The notes below the pieces were generated by a model that saw only the letters and a list, made by a program, of their open reading frames with translations, did no database searches and had not been told where the DNA came from. A program made the position numbers and the translations under genes. 64,000 nt of DNA from Candidatus Pelagibacter sp. (GTDB lineage Bacteria > Pseudomonadota > Alphaproteobacteria > Pelagibacterales > Pelagibacteraceae): assembly GCA_028227525.1 (NCBI GenBank), contig JAOJAE010000004.1, forward strand, positions 10,683-74,682, written 5' to 3'. Of this stretch, positions 44,655 through 54,492 are shown in pieces. Every line of letters begins with the position of its first letter. The first letter of the stretch is position 1.

Positions 44655-45099
44655 AGTATTATTTTTTGTTTCTTTTTTTCTTAATTCATCAAATGCAGAA
44701 ATTCTCAAACCTAATAGCAATATTAAGCCATCAGAAGTAGTTAAAATCCAGCTAAGTGGACTTCAGAAAAATGATCTAGATTTTAAAGATAGTGGCATAG
44801 AGCAAACTTGGAATTTTGCGCACCCCAACAATAAAAAGGTTACAGGTCCTTTGCCTAATTTTAAGAGAATGATCAAAGGAGACTCTTATCAAATGATGCT
44901 AGATCATCTTAGTCATACTGTTACAGAGCTTGGAAGTAGTGACAAATGGGCTCAATTTGAGGTTATAATTTTAGATAAGAATAAGATTTATCATAAGTTC
45001 AATTGGCAAGTTGAAAAGTACACTCAGGATGGGGTGTTAAAGGATTGTTGGTTGACTACAATGGTGTCAAATCCTATTCCACTTGGTAGCTCAATTTAA
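44626..45099 (+). CDS. Exported DUF4864-like protein
   Basis: This 157-residue protein has a signal peptide (hydrophobic core IIFKVLFFVSFFLNSSNA, about residues 7-24). Its mature domain resembles DUF4864: KPSEVVKIQLSGLQKND, then EQTWNFAHPNNKKVTGPL and the W-rich end CWLTTMVSNPIPLG. Function unknown; it probably acts in the periplasm. It starts inside the end of the flavodoxin-fold gene. Confidence 0.65.
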   Translation: MLRKLQIIFKVLFFVSFFLNSSNAEILKPNSNIKPSEVVKIQLSGLQKNDLDFKDSGIEQTWNFAHPNNKKVTGPLPNFKRMIKGDSYQMMLDHLSHTVTELGSSDKWAQFEVIILDKNKIYHKFNWQVEKYTQDGVLKDCWLTTMVSNPIPLGSSI

Positions 45100-45155
45100 T
45101 TATCCACAGATACAATTTTGTTTCGTTATTTCAAAAAATTTAGTAGGAATCGCGG

Positions 45156-47585
45156 ATGAAAACAAAAACTAAAGTCGTAGTAGTTGGCGGTGGAGTTGTA
45201 GGGGTTAGTGCTCTTTACCATTTAGCAAAAAAAGGTTGGTCAGATGTTGTTCTTGTTGAGCGAAAAGAATTAACCTCTGGATCTACTTGGCATGCTGCAG
45301 GTTTATTACCATTATTTAATATGAGTTATTCAGTAGGACAATTGCATAAATATGCAGTGGACCTTTATAAAAAATTAGAAGAAGAAACTGGAAAAAATGT
45401 TGGCTTTAGTGTTGTATCAAATATTCGTTTAGCAAGCACCAAAGATAGAATGGATGAATATCATCAGTACGCTGGTGTTGCCCAAACTATTGGTGTTGAC
45501 GTAAAGTTTTTAACACCAGATCAAGTTAAAGAAATTTGGCCTTTGTGTCATACTGATGATTTGGTTGGAGCAATCCAACATCCAGAAGATGGATATATCC
45601 AGCCTGCTGATTTAACTCAAGCAATGGCTACAGGCGCAAGAAATATGGGTGCAGAAATTTATAGAAATACAAGTGTACTTTCTATGAAACAAACTAAAGA
45701 TGGTTGGGTTGTTGAAACTGATAAAGGATCAATTGAATGCGAGCATGTTATTTCTTGTTCTGGAAACTTTGCAAGACAAACAGGAAAAATGGTTGGATTA
45801 GATATACCAGTAATTCCAGTTGAACATCAATATATTGTAACAGAACCACATCCTGAAATTCAAAAAAGAAAAAAAGATGGCTTACCAGAAATGGGAGTTC
45901 TTAGAGATAGTGATAGCAGATGGTATATGCGAGAAGAAGCTGGAGGATTAATTTTAGGACCATACGAAGATGGTGCACCAGCGTGTTATGTAAATGGACC
46001 ATCAAAAGATTCAGAGTACGAATTATTTCAAGAAGATTTAGATAGATTAGCGCCACATATTGAAGGTGCAATACACCGTGTTCCTGCTTTTGGAGAAGTA
46101 GGTGTTAAAAAAGTTTATAATGGTGCAATCTGTTATACTCCAGATGGTAACCCAATTGTTGGACCTGCGTGGGGATTAAAAAACTTTTGGATTAATGAAG
46201 GACATAGCTTTGGAATTACTGCAGCAGGTGGAGCAGGATGGCAATTAGCTGAATGGATTATTGATGGGGAGCCAACAATTGATATGCTTGGAGTAGAACC
46301 AAGACGATATGGTGATTATGCAACTAAATCTTATTTAAAAGCTAAAAATGAAGAAGCTTACAGCCATGTATTTATTACTCACTATCCAGATGAAGAAAGA
46401 CCAGCTGCAAGACCTTTGAAAACTTCACCTTGTTATGAGAGAATGAAAGATTTAGGTGCAGTATTTGGTCAAAAATTTGGTTGGGAAAGACCTAATTTTT
46501 TTGCAACAGATGGCATGGAACAAAAAGACGATTGGTCTTTTAGAAGATCCAAATGGTTTGATGCTATTAAGAAAGAATGCCAAAACGTAAAAGATAACGT
46601 TGGTCTTCTAGACATGACTGCATTTGCAAAATGTAGAATAAAAGGTCCAAAAGCAGAAGAATTTTTAGATCATTTAGTTGCAAATAAACTTCCAAAAAAA
46701 ATTGGAAGAATTGGTTTATGTCATGCACTTAATACTAAAGGTGGAGTTCATTCAGAATTTACAATCATGAGAGAGTCCGAAGATAGTTTTTATTTAGTAT
46801 CTGCTGGAGCAAACTTACGATTAGATCATGACTGGATCAAAAAATGGATGCCAAATGAAGGTGTTACATTTGAAGATTTAACAAACAGCACAGGTGTACT
46901 AGTGGTTGCTGGTCCTAAATCAAGAGAATTGTTACAAAAAATATCAACAGATGATTTTTCAAATGAAAATTTTAAATGGTTAACAGCTCAAGATGTAAAT
47001 ATTGGATACGCACCAGTTAATGCAATGAGAGTAAACTTTGTTGGAGAGCTAGGTTGGGAACTGCATCATCCAATTGAATATCAAAATCATATTTTTGATA
47101 AATTGATGGAAGCAGGAAAAGATTTAGGTATCAAACCTTTTGGTATTAGAGCAATGAATAGCTTAAGATTAGAGAAATCATACAAGCTAGTAGGAACAGA
47201 GCTTTCAATTGAGTATTCACCATATGAGTCAGGCTTGGATAGATTTGTACATCCAAATAAAGGTAGCTTTATTGGACTTGAAGCACTTAATAAATGGAGA
47301 GAAAAAGGTTTTGATAACAAGCTTATTACTCTTGAGATTCATAATACCAAAGACGCTGATGTTTTAGGAAATAATCCAATTTATAAAGACAATAAAGTTG
47401 TTGGTAGAGCAACAGGTGGTGAATTTGGTTTTAGATTAGATAAGTCTATTGCTCTTGCAATGGTCAAGCCAGAGCATGCTAATGTAGGCGACAAATTACA
47501 AGTTGATATTTTAGGTGAAATGTATGACGCTACAGTAATAGAAGAGAGTCCTTACGACTCTGAAAATAATTTATTGAGAGCTTAA
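45156..47585 (+). CDS. Dimethylglycine/sarcosine dehydrogenase-like FAD-GcvT protein
   Basis: This 809-residue protein has an N-terminal FAD domain of the DAO family (GGGVVG at 11-16) followed by a GcvT/THF domain (about 440-809, [12 protein letters not shown]). His46 in GSTWHAAGL is the position that carries covalent FAD in dimethylglycine dehydrogenase. The enzyme would demethylate dimethylglycine or sarcosine, make methylene-THF and pass electrons to ETF. The next three genes encode ETF beta, ETF alpha and ETF-QO, which completes the pathway to quinone. Dimethylglycine is favoured because a separate soxBDAG exists in the window. The TAA overlaps the etfB ATG by one base. Confidence 0.88.
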   Translation: MKTKTKVVVVGGGVVGVSALYHLAKKGWSDVVLVERKELTSGSTWHAAGLLPLFNMSYSVGQLHKYAVDLYKKLEEETGKNVGFSVVSNIRLASTKDRMDEYHQYAGVAQTIGVDVKFLTPDQVKEIWPLCHTDDLVGAIQHPEDGYIQPADLTQAMATGARNMGAEIYRNTSVLSMKQTKDGWVVETDKGSIECEHVISCSGNFARQTGKMVGLDIPVIPVEHQYIVTEPHPEIQKRKKDGLPEMGVLRDSDSRWYMREEAGGLILGPYEDGAPACYVNGPSKDSEYELFQEDLDRLAPHIEGAIHRVPAFGEVGVKKVYNGAICYTPDGNPIVGPAWGLKNFWINEGHSFGITAAGGAGWQLAEWIIDGEPTIDMLGVEPRRYGDYATKSYLKAKNEEAYSHVFITHYPDEERPAARPLKTSPCYERMKDLGAVFGQKFGWERPNFFATDGMEQKDDWSFRRSKWFDAIKKECQNVKDNVGLLDMTAFAKCRIKGPKAEEFLDHLVANKLPKKIGRIGLCHALNTKGGVHSEFTIMRESEDSFYLVSAGANLRLDHDWIKKWMPNEGVTFEDLTNSTGVLVVAGPKSRELLQKISTDDFSNENFKWLTAQDVNIGYAPVNAMRVNFVGELGWELHHPIEYQNHIFDKLMEAGKDLGIKPFGIRAMNSLRLEKSYKLVGTELSIEYSPYESGLDRFVHPNKGSFIGLEALNKWREKGFDNKLITLEIHNTKDADVLGNNPIYKDNKVVGRATGGEFGFRLDKSIALAMVKPEHANVGDKLQVDILGEMYDATVIEESPYDSENNLLRA

Positions 47586-48334
47586 TGAAAATTTTAGTCG
47601 CTGTTAAAAGAGTTATTGATTACAACGTTCAAATAAGAGTAAAAGAAGATGGAACAGGCATTGTCACTGATAATGTTAAGATGTCAACAAATCCACCAGA
47701 CGATAATGCAATCGAAGAAGCTGTTAAAATAAAAGAAAGTGGAAAAGCAACAGAAGTCATTGTTGTTACAATTGGAGAAGATAAAGCTCAAGAAACTGTA
47801 AGAAAAGCTTTAGCCGTTGGAGCAGACAGAGGAATTCATGTTAAAGCAGATGGTGTGATAGAGCCAATAGCTGTTTCAAAAATTTTACAAAAAATTGTTG
47901 ATAAAGAAAAACCAGACTTAGTATTCATGGGTAAACAAGCCATTGATGACGACTGCAATCAAACAGGGCAAATGTTAAGTGCTTTATTGGACTGGCCACA
48001 AGCTACTTTTGCTTCAAAAATTGAAGTTAAAGATGGAAAACTTGAAGTTGTTAGAGAGATAGATGAGGGCTTAGAAACTATTGAAATTAATACACCTGCA
48101 ATTGTTACATGTGACTTAAGATTAAATGAACCAAGATATGCATCATTGCCAAATATTATGAAAGCAAAGAAAAAGCCAATTGAGCAAATGGCTGCATCAG
48201 ATTTAGGTGTGGATGTAACTCCAAAAATACAACAGGTAAAAGTTGAAGAACCACCTAAACGAAAAGCTGGAATTAAAGTTTCAAGTGTTGCTGAGTTAGT
48301 TCAAAAATTAAAAAATGAGGCTAAAGTAATATAA
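47585..48334 (+). CDS. etfB: Electron transfer flavoprotein beta subunit
   Basis: This 249-residue ETF beta subunit has the N-terminal [38 protein letters not shown], the AMP-site region [18 protein letters not shown], and the C-terminal recognition loop [20 protein letters not shown] (L/Y-rich docking region). Length is typical. It is coupled to both neighbours by one-base TAATG overlaps and carries electrons from the dehydrogenase upstream. Confidence 0.95.
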   Translation: MKILVAVKRVIDYNVQIRVKEDGTGIVTDNVKMSTNPPDDNAIEEAVKIKESGKATEVIVVTIGEDKAQETVRKALAVGADRGIHVKADGVIEPIAVSKILQKIVDKEKPDLVFMGKQAIDDDCNQTGQMLSALLDWPQATFASKIEVKDGKLEVVREIDEGLETIEINTPAIVTCDLRLNEPRYASLPNIMKAKKKPIEQMAASDLGVDVTPKIQQVKVEEPPKRKAGIKVSSVAELVQKLKNEAKVI

Positions 48335-49287
48335 TGTCAGTACTATTAATTGTAGAACACAACAACAAAGAGCTTAAATCATTTACATTAAATGCTGTAA
48401 CAGCAGCATCACAAATAGATACTGATGTTCACGCATTAGTTATTGGAAATAATTGTGGAGATGTTGCAAAAGCTACTTCAGAATTACCTTTAGTTAAAAA
48501 AGTAATAACAGTAGAAGCCGCCTACTATGAAAACTTTTTAGCAGAAAATTTTGCGCCAGTTATTGTTAAGCTTGCAGATAATTATTCACATATAGTTTGT
48601 TCAGCTAACACATTTGGTAAAAATTTAATGCCAAGAATAGCAGCTAAATTAGATACATCACAAGTTAGTGATATTATTAAAGTAGAGTCATCTGATACTT
48701 TTGTTAGACCAATTTATGCAGGTAATGCTTTTGCAACTGTCAAAAGTACTGATGCAAAAAAATGTATTACTATTAGACCAACATCGTTTGATCCTTGTGA
48801 AAGTTCTGGTGGTTCAGCACCAATAGAAACTGCTGAAGCGACAGAAGAGTTTTCGCTAACAAAATTTGTCAAAAGAGAAGAAATCAAATCAGATAGACCA
48901 GAACTTGGCACTGCAAGAATAGTAGTATCAGGTGGAAGAGGTATGCAAAGTGGAGATAATTTTAAATTAATTACCTCTATTGCAGATAAACTAAATGCAG
49001 CAATAGGTGCATCAAGAGCAGCAGTTGATGCTGGTTATATTAGTAATGATCACCAAGTAGGACAAACAGGTAAAGTAGTTGTACCAGATTTATATATTGC
49101 AGTTGGAATATCAGGAGCAATCCAACATTTAGCTGGAATGAAAGAAAGCAAAGTAATTGTTGCAATTAATAAAGATGGAGAAGCTCCAATTTTTAGTGTC
49201 GCAGATTATGGTTTAGAAGCAGATTTATTTGAAGCTTTACCACAGTTCCTAGAAGAGCTGAATAAATTAAACACTATACAAAAATAA
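48334..49287 (+). CDS. etfA: Electron transfer flavoprotein alpha subunit
   Basis: This 317-residue alpha subunit binds FAD. The C-terminal FAD domain shows [38 protein letters not shown] in successive blocks, [19 protein letters not shown] and [16 protein letters not shown]. It pairs with EtfB and delivers electrons to the ETF-QO encoded 22 bases downstream. Confidence 0.95.
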   Translation: MSVLLIVEHNNKELKSFTLNAVTAASQIDTDVHALVIGNNCGDVAKATSELPLVKKVITVEAAYYENFLAENFAPVIVKLADNYSHIVCSANTFGKNLMPRIAAKLDTSQVSDIIKVESSDTFVRPIYAGNAFATVKSTDAKKCITIRPTSFDPCESSGGSAPIETAEATEEFSLTKFVKREEIKSDRPELGTARIVVSGGRGMQSGDNFKLITSIADKLNAAIGASRAAVDAGYISNDHQVGQTGKVVVPDLYIAVGISGAIQHLAGMKESKVIVAINKDGEAPIFSVADYGLEADLFEALPQFLEELNKLNTIQK

Positions 49288-49309
49288 TTCTTAAAGATAA
49301 AAATATCAT

Positions 49310-50929
49310 ATGACTAGAGAGTCGATGGAATATGATGCTGTAATAGTTGGAGGTGGTCCCTCTGGATTATCTACTGCAATTAAACTCAAACAGCTTGATC
49401 CAAATTTAAATGTTTGCTTGTTAGAAAAAGCTTCAGAAATTGGTGCTCATATTTTAAGTGGTAATGTTTTTGAAACACGAGCATTAGACGAGCTTTTACC
49501 AAATTGGAAAGAACTTAATTCTCCAATTAAAACTAAAGTATCAAAGGAAAAATTTTTATTTCTAGGTAAAACAAAATCATTAAGTTGGCCAACATGGTTA
49601 CTTCCCAAGGTTCAGCAAAATCATAATAATTATATAATTAGTTTAGCAAATTTATGTAGATGGTTAGCAGAACAGGCTGAAGCGCTTGGTGTTGAAATTT
49701 TTCCAGGCTTTCCAGCAAGTGAAATTTTATATAATGAAGATGGTTCTGTTAAAGGTGTAGCCACTCAAGATATGGGTATTGATAAAGACGGTAATCAAAA
49801 AGATAGTTTTGAACCTGGTATTGAATTACTAGGCAAAGTAACAGTATTTGCAGAAGGTTGTAGAGGGCATTTAGGAAAACAGCTGATTGAAAAATTTAAT
49901 CTTTCAAAAGATAAAGACGCTCAGCAATATGGAATTGGTTTTAAAGAAATTTGGGAAATAGAAGATAAAAATCATGAAGAGGGAATGGTAATGCATACAG
50001 CGGGATGGCCATTAGACAATAATACTTATGGTGGAAGCTTTATGTATCATGCAGAAAATAAACAAGTATTTTTAGGGTATGTTATAGGTTTAGATTATAA
50101 AAATCCCCATCTTTCCCCTTATGATGAGTTTCAAAGATTTAAAACTCATCCATCAATTAAAAAAATAATTGAAGGTGGGAAAAGAATTTCTTATGGGGCA
50201 CGTGCATTAATTGAAGGTGGCCTTCAAAGTTTGCCTCAAATGTTTATGCCAGGAGCATTACTTGTAGGCTGTGATGCAGGAACATTAAATATGCCTAAAA
50301 TTAAAGGTTCTCATACAGCAATGAAAAGCGGAATGATTGCTGCAGAAACAATTATTGAAAAAATTAAAGAAAATAAAAACTTGTCTAATTATGAGGAAAA
50401 ATTTAAAAAAAGTTGGGTTTATGAAGAACTTCATGCAGCTCGTAATGTAAAGCCTAGTTTTAGTTGGGGTTTAATTCTTGGAATAATATTTACCGGAATT
50501 GATCAAATTTTATTTAATGGAAAACTACCTTTTACTTTAAAACACAAACACGCTGATCATGAAACTCTTAAACCTGCAAATGAGATGCCTAAAATAGAAT
50601 ATCCAAAATATGATAATGTTATTACTTTTGATAAAACAAGCTCAGTTTATCTAACTGGTACAAATCATGCTGACAATCAACCTGTTCATTTAAAACTTAA
50701 AGATCCTAATTTACCAATTAATTATACTTTAGAAAAATTTGATGAACCCGCTCAAAGATATTGTCCAGCAGGTGTATATGAAGTTCAAAAAGAAAATGAT
50801 ATAAATAAATTTGTAATTAATTCTCAAAACTGTATCCACTGTAAAACTTGTGATATCAAAGAGCCTTCACAAAATATTACTTGGGTAACACCAGAGGGAA
50901 GTGGTGGTCCTAAATACGGAAATATGTAA
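49310..50929 (+). CDS. Electron transfer flavoprotein-ubiquinone oxidoreductase
   Basis: This 539-residue membrane-associated ETF-QO has the N-terminal FAD motif VGGGPSGLSTAI and ARALIEGGLQSLPQMFMPGALLVGCDAG (in parts). The C-terminal [4Fe-4S] cluster region has NCIHCKTCDIKEP plus an earlier RYCPAGVYE cysteine. It oxidises ETF and reduces ubiquinone, closing the electron route from dimethylglycine demethylation. A second in-frame ATG 15 bases downstream is an alternative start. Confidence 0.94.
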   Translation: MTRESMEYDAVIVGGGPSGLSTAIKLKQLDPNLNVCLLEKASEIGAHILSGNVFETRALDELLPNWKELNSPIKTKVSKEKFLFLGKTKSLSWPTWLLPKVQQNHNNYIISLANLCRWLAEQAEALGVEIFPGFPASEILYNEDGSVKGVATQDMGIDKDGNQKDSFEPGIELLGKVTVFAEGCRGHLGKQLIEKFNLSKDKDAQQYGIGFKEIWEIEDKNHEEGMVMHTAGWPLDNNTYGGSFMYHAENKQVFLGYVIGLDYKNPHLSPYDEFQRFKTHPSIKKIIEGGKRISYGARALIEGGLQSLPQMFMPGALLVGCDAGTLNMPKIKGSHTAMKSGMIAAETIIEKIKENKNLSNYEEKFKKSWVYEELHAARNVKPSFSWGLILGIIFTGIDQILFNGKLPFTLKHKHADHETLKPANEMPKIEYPKYDNVITFDKTSSVYLTGTNHADNQPVHLKLKDPNLPINYTLEKFDEPAQRYCPAGVYEVQKENDINKFVINSQNCIHCKTCDIKEPSQNITWVTPEGSGGPKYGNM

Positions 50930-50930
50930 T

Positions 50931-51305
50931 TTAAGATAAATCTATTGCAAACTTTTTTAATTTTTCAATTGGTAAATGTTTAAGAGTATTTTTGTGAGTT
51001 CTCTTTAAAAATACTGGACAACCTTTTCCAGCTTCAACTGCTTTTGCATACCAGCTTGCACAAACACACCAACCGTCACCATCTTTTAAACCTGGAAACC
51101 CAAACTCAGGGTGAGGTGTAATTAAATCATTACCTGCAATTTTTAACCATTCTAAAAATTCAGTTGTAACTTTTGCACAAACAGTATGAATGCCATGATC
51201 ATTTTCATCTGTATTACAACAACCGTCACGATACCAACCTGTTAAAGGGTTATTTGAACATTCTTCTAGATCTTCACCTAGAACATTTTTTTGTTTTTCA
51301 CTCAT
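50931..51305 (-). CDS. DUF2237 family protein
   Basis: This 124-residue DUF2237 protein has many conserved cysteines and Trp: NPLTGWYRDGCCNT, HTVCAKVTTEFLEW, GDGWCVCASWYAKA and GCPVFLKRTH. The function is not known; the clustered cysteines suggest metal binding. It starts directly after hisI on the minus strand, and it ends one base from the convergent ETF-QO gene. Confidence 0.88.
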   Translation of the reverse strand: MSEKQKNVLGEDLEECSNNPLTGWYRDGCCNTDENDHGIHTVCAKVTTEFLEWLKIAGNDLITPHPEFGFPGLKDGDGWCVCASWYAKAVEAGKGCPVFLKRTHKNTLKHLPIEKLKKFAIDLS

Positions 51306-51773
51306 TTAAATTTTTGTTGGATTAGGTTGGCCCTTGTAAACTTCTTCTGGATCAAAAGATTTTTCTTTTTCTTCAAAATTCATCTTAATTTCACGACCAT
51401 TATCTATTGGACCCATAGGAATGGATCTGTAAAAACAAGACCTATATCCTACATGACAGCTTGAACCATCTCCAATATCAACTGTCATCCAAACAGAATC
51501 TTGGTCATCATCTATTCTTAGTTCAGTTACTTTTTGTGTAAATCCACTTGTTTTACCTTTGTGCCAAATAGCTTTTCTTGATCTGCTAAAATAATGAGCC
51601 TCTTTAGTCTCAATAGTTTTTTTTAAAGCTTCAACATTCATATATCCATGCATTAATACATCTCTTGTTTTAGAGCACATTGTAATTACTGGTATTAGAC
51701 CATCATTATCAAATTTAGGTGATAGAAGATTTCCCTCTTCAATTTCAACTACATTTTCTCTTTTTTTGAACAT
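51306..51773 (-). CDS. hisI: Phosphoribosyl-AMP cyclohydrolase
   Basis: This 155-residue zinc enzyme opens the purine ring of PR-AMP in histidine biosynthesis. It shows YFSRSRKAIWHKGKTSG, the Asp-rich DDDQDSVWMTVD metal region and GSSCHVGYRSCFYR with the zinc cysteines. Unlike enterobacterial HisIE there is no fused HisE domain. The rest of the his pathway is not in the window. It is divergent from folE across 77 A/T-rich bases. Confidence 0.93.
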   Translation of the reverse strand: MFKKRENVVEIEEGNLLSPKFDNDGLIPVITMCSKTRDVLMHGYMNVEALKKTIETKEAHYFSRSRKAIWHKGKTSGFTQKVTELRIDDDQDSVWMTVDIGDGSSCHVGYRSCFYRSIPMGPIDNGREIKMNFEEKEKSFDPEEVYKGQPNPTKI

Positions 51774-51850
51774 ATTGAGTGATTATGTAGCATATATCTA
51801 AATATATTAAATATTTTTAAATTTAGGTAATTACTGTATAAAAAGGCGCT

Positions 51851-52468
51851 ATGAAATTAGTTAAAGACACAGATAGTAAAACATTAGATGCAAATAAAGT
51901 TTCTGACAAAGAAGCTGAAGAAGCATTTAAAACTATTTTAACTTGGTTGGGTGAAGATCCTAATAGAGAAGGTTTGTTAGAAACTCCTAAAAGAGTTATG
52001 AAAGCGTATAAAGAATATTTTGCAGGCTATAAAATTGATCCAAGTAAAATTTTAGATAAAACTTTTGGAGATGTTGATGGTTATGATGACATGGTAATAC
52101 AAAAAAATATTTCTATCCAAAGTCATTGCGAACATCACATGGCACCAATTATAGGTAAAGCTCATGTAGCATATATACCAAAAGAAAGAGTTGTTGGATT
52201 AAGTAAGCTTGCTAGAGTTGTGGAAGTATTTTCAAAAAGGCTACAAACACAAGAAAGACTAACAATGCAAGTTGCTAAGACATTAATGGAATCATTGGAC
52301 GCAAAAGGTGTAGCTGTAACGATTGACTCAACTCACCAATGTATGACAATGAGAGGAATTAAAAAAGAACAAGCATCGACTGTTACAAACTATTATTTGG
52401 GACAATTTAAAGAGGATCTAAGTTTTCAAAATAGATATTTAAGATTCATAAGTATCACAAAAGACTAA
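51851..52468 (+). CDS. folE: GTP cyclohydrolase I
   Basis: This 205-residue type I cyclohydrolase makes dihydroneopterin triphosphate, the first step to folate. Landmarks are LGEDPNREGLLETPKRV, the zinc segment SHCEHHMAPI, VGLSKLARVVEVFSKRLQ and QCMTMRGI with the second zinc cysteine. Its presence among many THF-dependent demethylation genes fits a high folate demand. The next gene, a YhdH-type oxidoreductase, starts one base after its stop. Confidence 0.95.
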   Translation: MKLVKDTDSKTLDANKVSDKEAEEAFKTILTWLGEDPNREGLLETPKRVMKAYKEYFAGYKIDPSKILDKTFGDVDGYDDMVIQKNISIQSHCEHHMAPIIGKAHVAYIPKERVVGLSKLARVVEVFSKRLQTQERLTMQVAKTLMESLDAKGVAVTIDSTHQCMTMRGIKKEQASTVTNYYLGQFKEDLSFQNRYLRFISITKD

Positions 52469-52469
52469 A

Positions 52470-53471
52470 GTGTCAGATCAATTCAAAGCATTAATTATCA
52501 ATCAAGAAGGTGATAATTTTACAAGAGAAGTAAAATCTGTAGATAAAAGTTTTTTAAAACATGGTGATGTAACTATTAAAGTAGATTATTCAGATCTAAA
52601 TTTTAAAGATGGAATGATTCTAAAGAATGGTGGAAGATTAGTTAAAGAATTTCCACATATTCCAGGCATAGATTTTTCAGGTACAGTTATAGAAAGTGAA
52701 AATTCAAAATTTAAAGAAGGTGACGAGGTAATTCTAACTGGCTTTAGAGTTGGGGAAGTTTTCTTTGGGGGATATTCACAAATAGCAAAAGTTAATGCAG
52801 ATTTTTTAGTTAAAAAACCAAAAGATCTTACAAGCAAACAAGCAATGATATTAGGTACTGCTGGCTTTACTTCTTTAATGAGTGCTTTTGCAATTCAAGC
52901 AAGAGAAAGTATTTTATTAGGCGAAAAAGTTAATGATGTTTTAGTGACAGGTGCTACTGGTGGAGTAGGAAGTGTTGCGGTAATAGCATTAACTAAATTA
53001 GGTTACAATGTTACTGCTGTTACAGGAAAAGATTCTAAAGCTGATTACTTAAAATCATTAGGTGCTAAAACTGTTGTAAATAGGTCTGAATTTGACAAAG
53101 ACCCAAGGTTAATTGATAAAGGTTTATGGGATGGTGTTGTAGATACTGTCGGAGGAAAAATATTAGCAAATGCAATAGTTCAAACAAAACCCAATGGCAT
53201 TATTGCAGTATGTGGTAATGCAAATAACAATGAATTAAATACAAGTGTAATACCATTTATGTTAAGAGGAATTAAACTTTGGGGAATGGACTCTGCAAAT
53301 TGCAGTATTAAAAGAAGAGAATTTATATGGTCAGAAGCTTCTAAATTAATTGATTTTAGTTTACTTGAAAAATCAATTTTAACAGTAAGTTTAGAAGAAT
53401 TGATTGAAACTTATCCAAAAATTTTAAAAGGTGAAATTTCTGGAAGAGTTATAGTTGATTTAAACAAATAA
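52470..53471 (+). CDS. acuI: Acrylyl-CoA reductase-like zinc-free MDR oxidoreductase
   Basis: This 333-residue quinone-oxidoreductase-like MDR protein of the YhdH/AcuI family has SDLNFKDGMILKNGG, FPHIPGIDFSGTVIES, the NADPH loop VTGATGGVGSVA and the C-terminal GRVIVDLNK. No catalytic zinc cysteines are present. AcuI reduces acryloyl-CoA to propionyl-CoA, detoxifying acrylate from DMSP or 3-hydroxypropionate use. The start is GTG. Its stop overlaps the ATG of a LysR regulator by one base, so regulator and enzyme are co-expressed. Confidence 0.85.
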   Translation: MSDQFKALIINQEGDNFTREVKSVDKSFLKHGDVTIKVDYSDLNFKDGMILKNGGRLVKEFPHIPGIDFSGTVIESENSKFKEGDEVILTGFRVGEVFFGGYSQIAKVNADFLVKKPKDLTSKQAMILGTAGFTSLMSAFAIQARESILLGEKVNDVLVTGATGGVGSVAVIALTKLGYNVTAVTGKDSKADYLKSLGAKTVVNRSEFDKDPRLIDKGLWDGVVDTVGGKILANAIVQTKPNGIIAVCGNANNNELNTSVIPFMLRGIKLWGMDSANCSIKRREFIWSEASKLIDFSLLEKSILTVSLEELIETYPKILKGEISGRVIVDLNK

Positions 53472-54358
53472 TGGATTGGGATAAATTAAAAATTTTTCAT
53501 GCAGTAGCTGAGGCTGGTAGCTTCACTAACGCAACAGTTAATTTAAATCTAAGTCAATCTGCTATTAGCCGACAAATTCAAGCACTAGAACATGATTTAA
53601 AAGTTCAACTTTTTGAAAGACATGCAAGAGGATTAACTCTTACTGAAAATGGCGAATATGTTTTCAAAACTGCCCATGAAGTAATTAGTAAACTAAAAGA
53701 AGTTGAAACATCTTTAGGTGATCAAAAAAATAAACCAACAGGAAAATTAACAATTACAACTGTTAGAAGTTTTGGGACACATTGGTTAACACCAAGAATC
53801 CAGGAATTTATGAGATTAAATCCAGAAATTGAAATTGAATTAGTGTTTGATGACAAAGAGTTAGATCTAAGTACTCGTCAAGCAGACATTGGTATTTTTA
53901 TGAGAAGACCAAAACAATTAAATTATATACAAAAAAAGTTAGTAGATATTAAGTATTATATCTATGGATCTAATAAATATTTAGAAAAATTTGGAATGCC
54001 AAAAACTATTGCTGATTTAAATAAACATAATTTTATTTCTTTTGGAAAAGGGGCACCTTCACCAGTTTATAATCCAGACTGGGCATTAAAACTTGGTATG
54101 CACGATGGTAAAAAAAGAAAAACTGTTATGAAAGTAAATAGTGTTATGGGCTTACTTTTAGCAGTAGAGTCTGGGGTAGGGTTAGCTGCTTTACCAGAGT
54201 ACTTAGTATCTAATTCATCTAACGTTATTAAAGTTTTACCTAAATCAGAAGGTCCAATTACTGAGGCTCACTTTGTTTATCCTCAATCACTTAAAAATAC
54301 AGCTAGAGTTCAAGCTTTTAGAAATTTCTTATTCAGTAAAATTGGTGACTGGAAATAA
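53471..54358 (+). CDS. LysR-family transcriptional regulator
   Basis: This 295-residue LysR-type regulator has an N-terminal winged helix (FHAVAEAGSFTNATVNLNLS then QSAISRQIQALEHDLKVQLF) and a C-terminal periplasmic-binding-like effector domain. The ligand cannot be read. It is translationally coupled to acuI (TAATG), unusual for a LysR gene, which more often is divergent from its target; it may regulate the folE-acuI-lysR run or a distant locus. Confidence 0.9.
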   Translation: MDWDKLKIFHAVAEAGSFTNATVNLNLSQSAISRQIQALEHDLKVQLFERHARGLTLTENGEYVFKTAHEVISKLKEVETSLGDQKNKPTGKLTITTVRSFGTHWLTPRIQEFMRLNPEIEIELVFDDKELDLSTRQADIGIFMRRPKQLNYIQKKLVDIKYYIYGSNKYLEKFGMPKTIADLNKHNFISFGKGAPSPVYNPDWALKLGMHDGKKRKTVMKVNSVMGLLLAVESGVGLAALPEYLVSNSSNVIKVLPKSEGPITEAHFVYPQSLKNTARVQAFRNFLFSKIGDWK

Positions 54359-54441
54359 AAAGTATCTAAACTAATTTTTATCTTTCATATTAAAAAAACC
54401 CTTTACAACTGCGTCAATATATGCGATTGATAATCATTCGC

Positions 54442-54460
54442 AATGAGAATAATTCTCATT
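54442..54460. promoter_or_regulatory. Fur-type iron box ahead of the iron transporter
   Basis: AATGAGAATAATTCTCATT is a perfect 9-1-9 palindrome resembling the classical Fur box. A nine-base direct repeat CATTCGCAA overlaps its left end and its right end (54435-54443 and 54457-54465), and TGATAATCATT precedes it, so two Fur/Irr-type dimers could bind. It overlaps a possible -10 (AATAAT, 54448-54453) and lies 32 bases before the ATG. Confidence 0.85.
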
Positions 54461-54492
54461 CGCAAATCAATAAGGGTAAAGAAAAGGATATA

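Noticed and set aside
45100..45108. TTATCCACA, a perfect DnaA-box sequence just after the DUF4864-like gene
   Set aside because: It is a single copy with no cluster of boxes, no DnaA gene and no A/T unwinding element nearby. One match in 64 kb is compatible with chance or a titration site.
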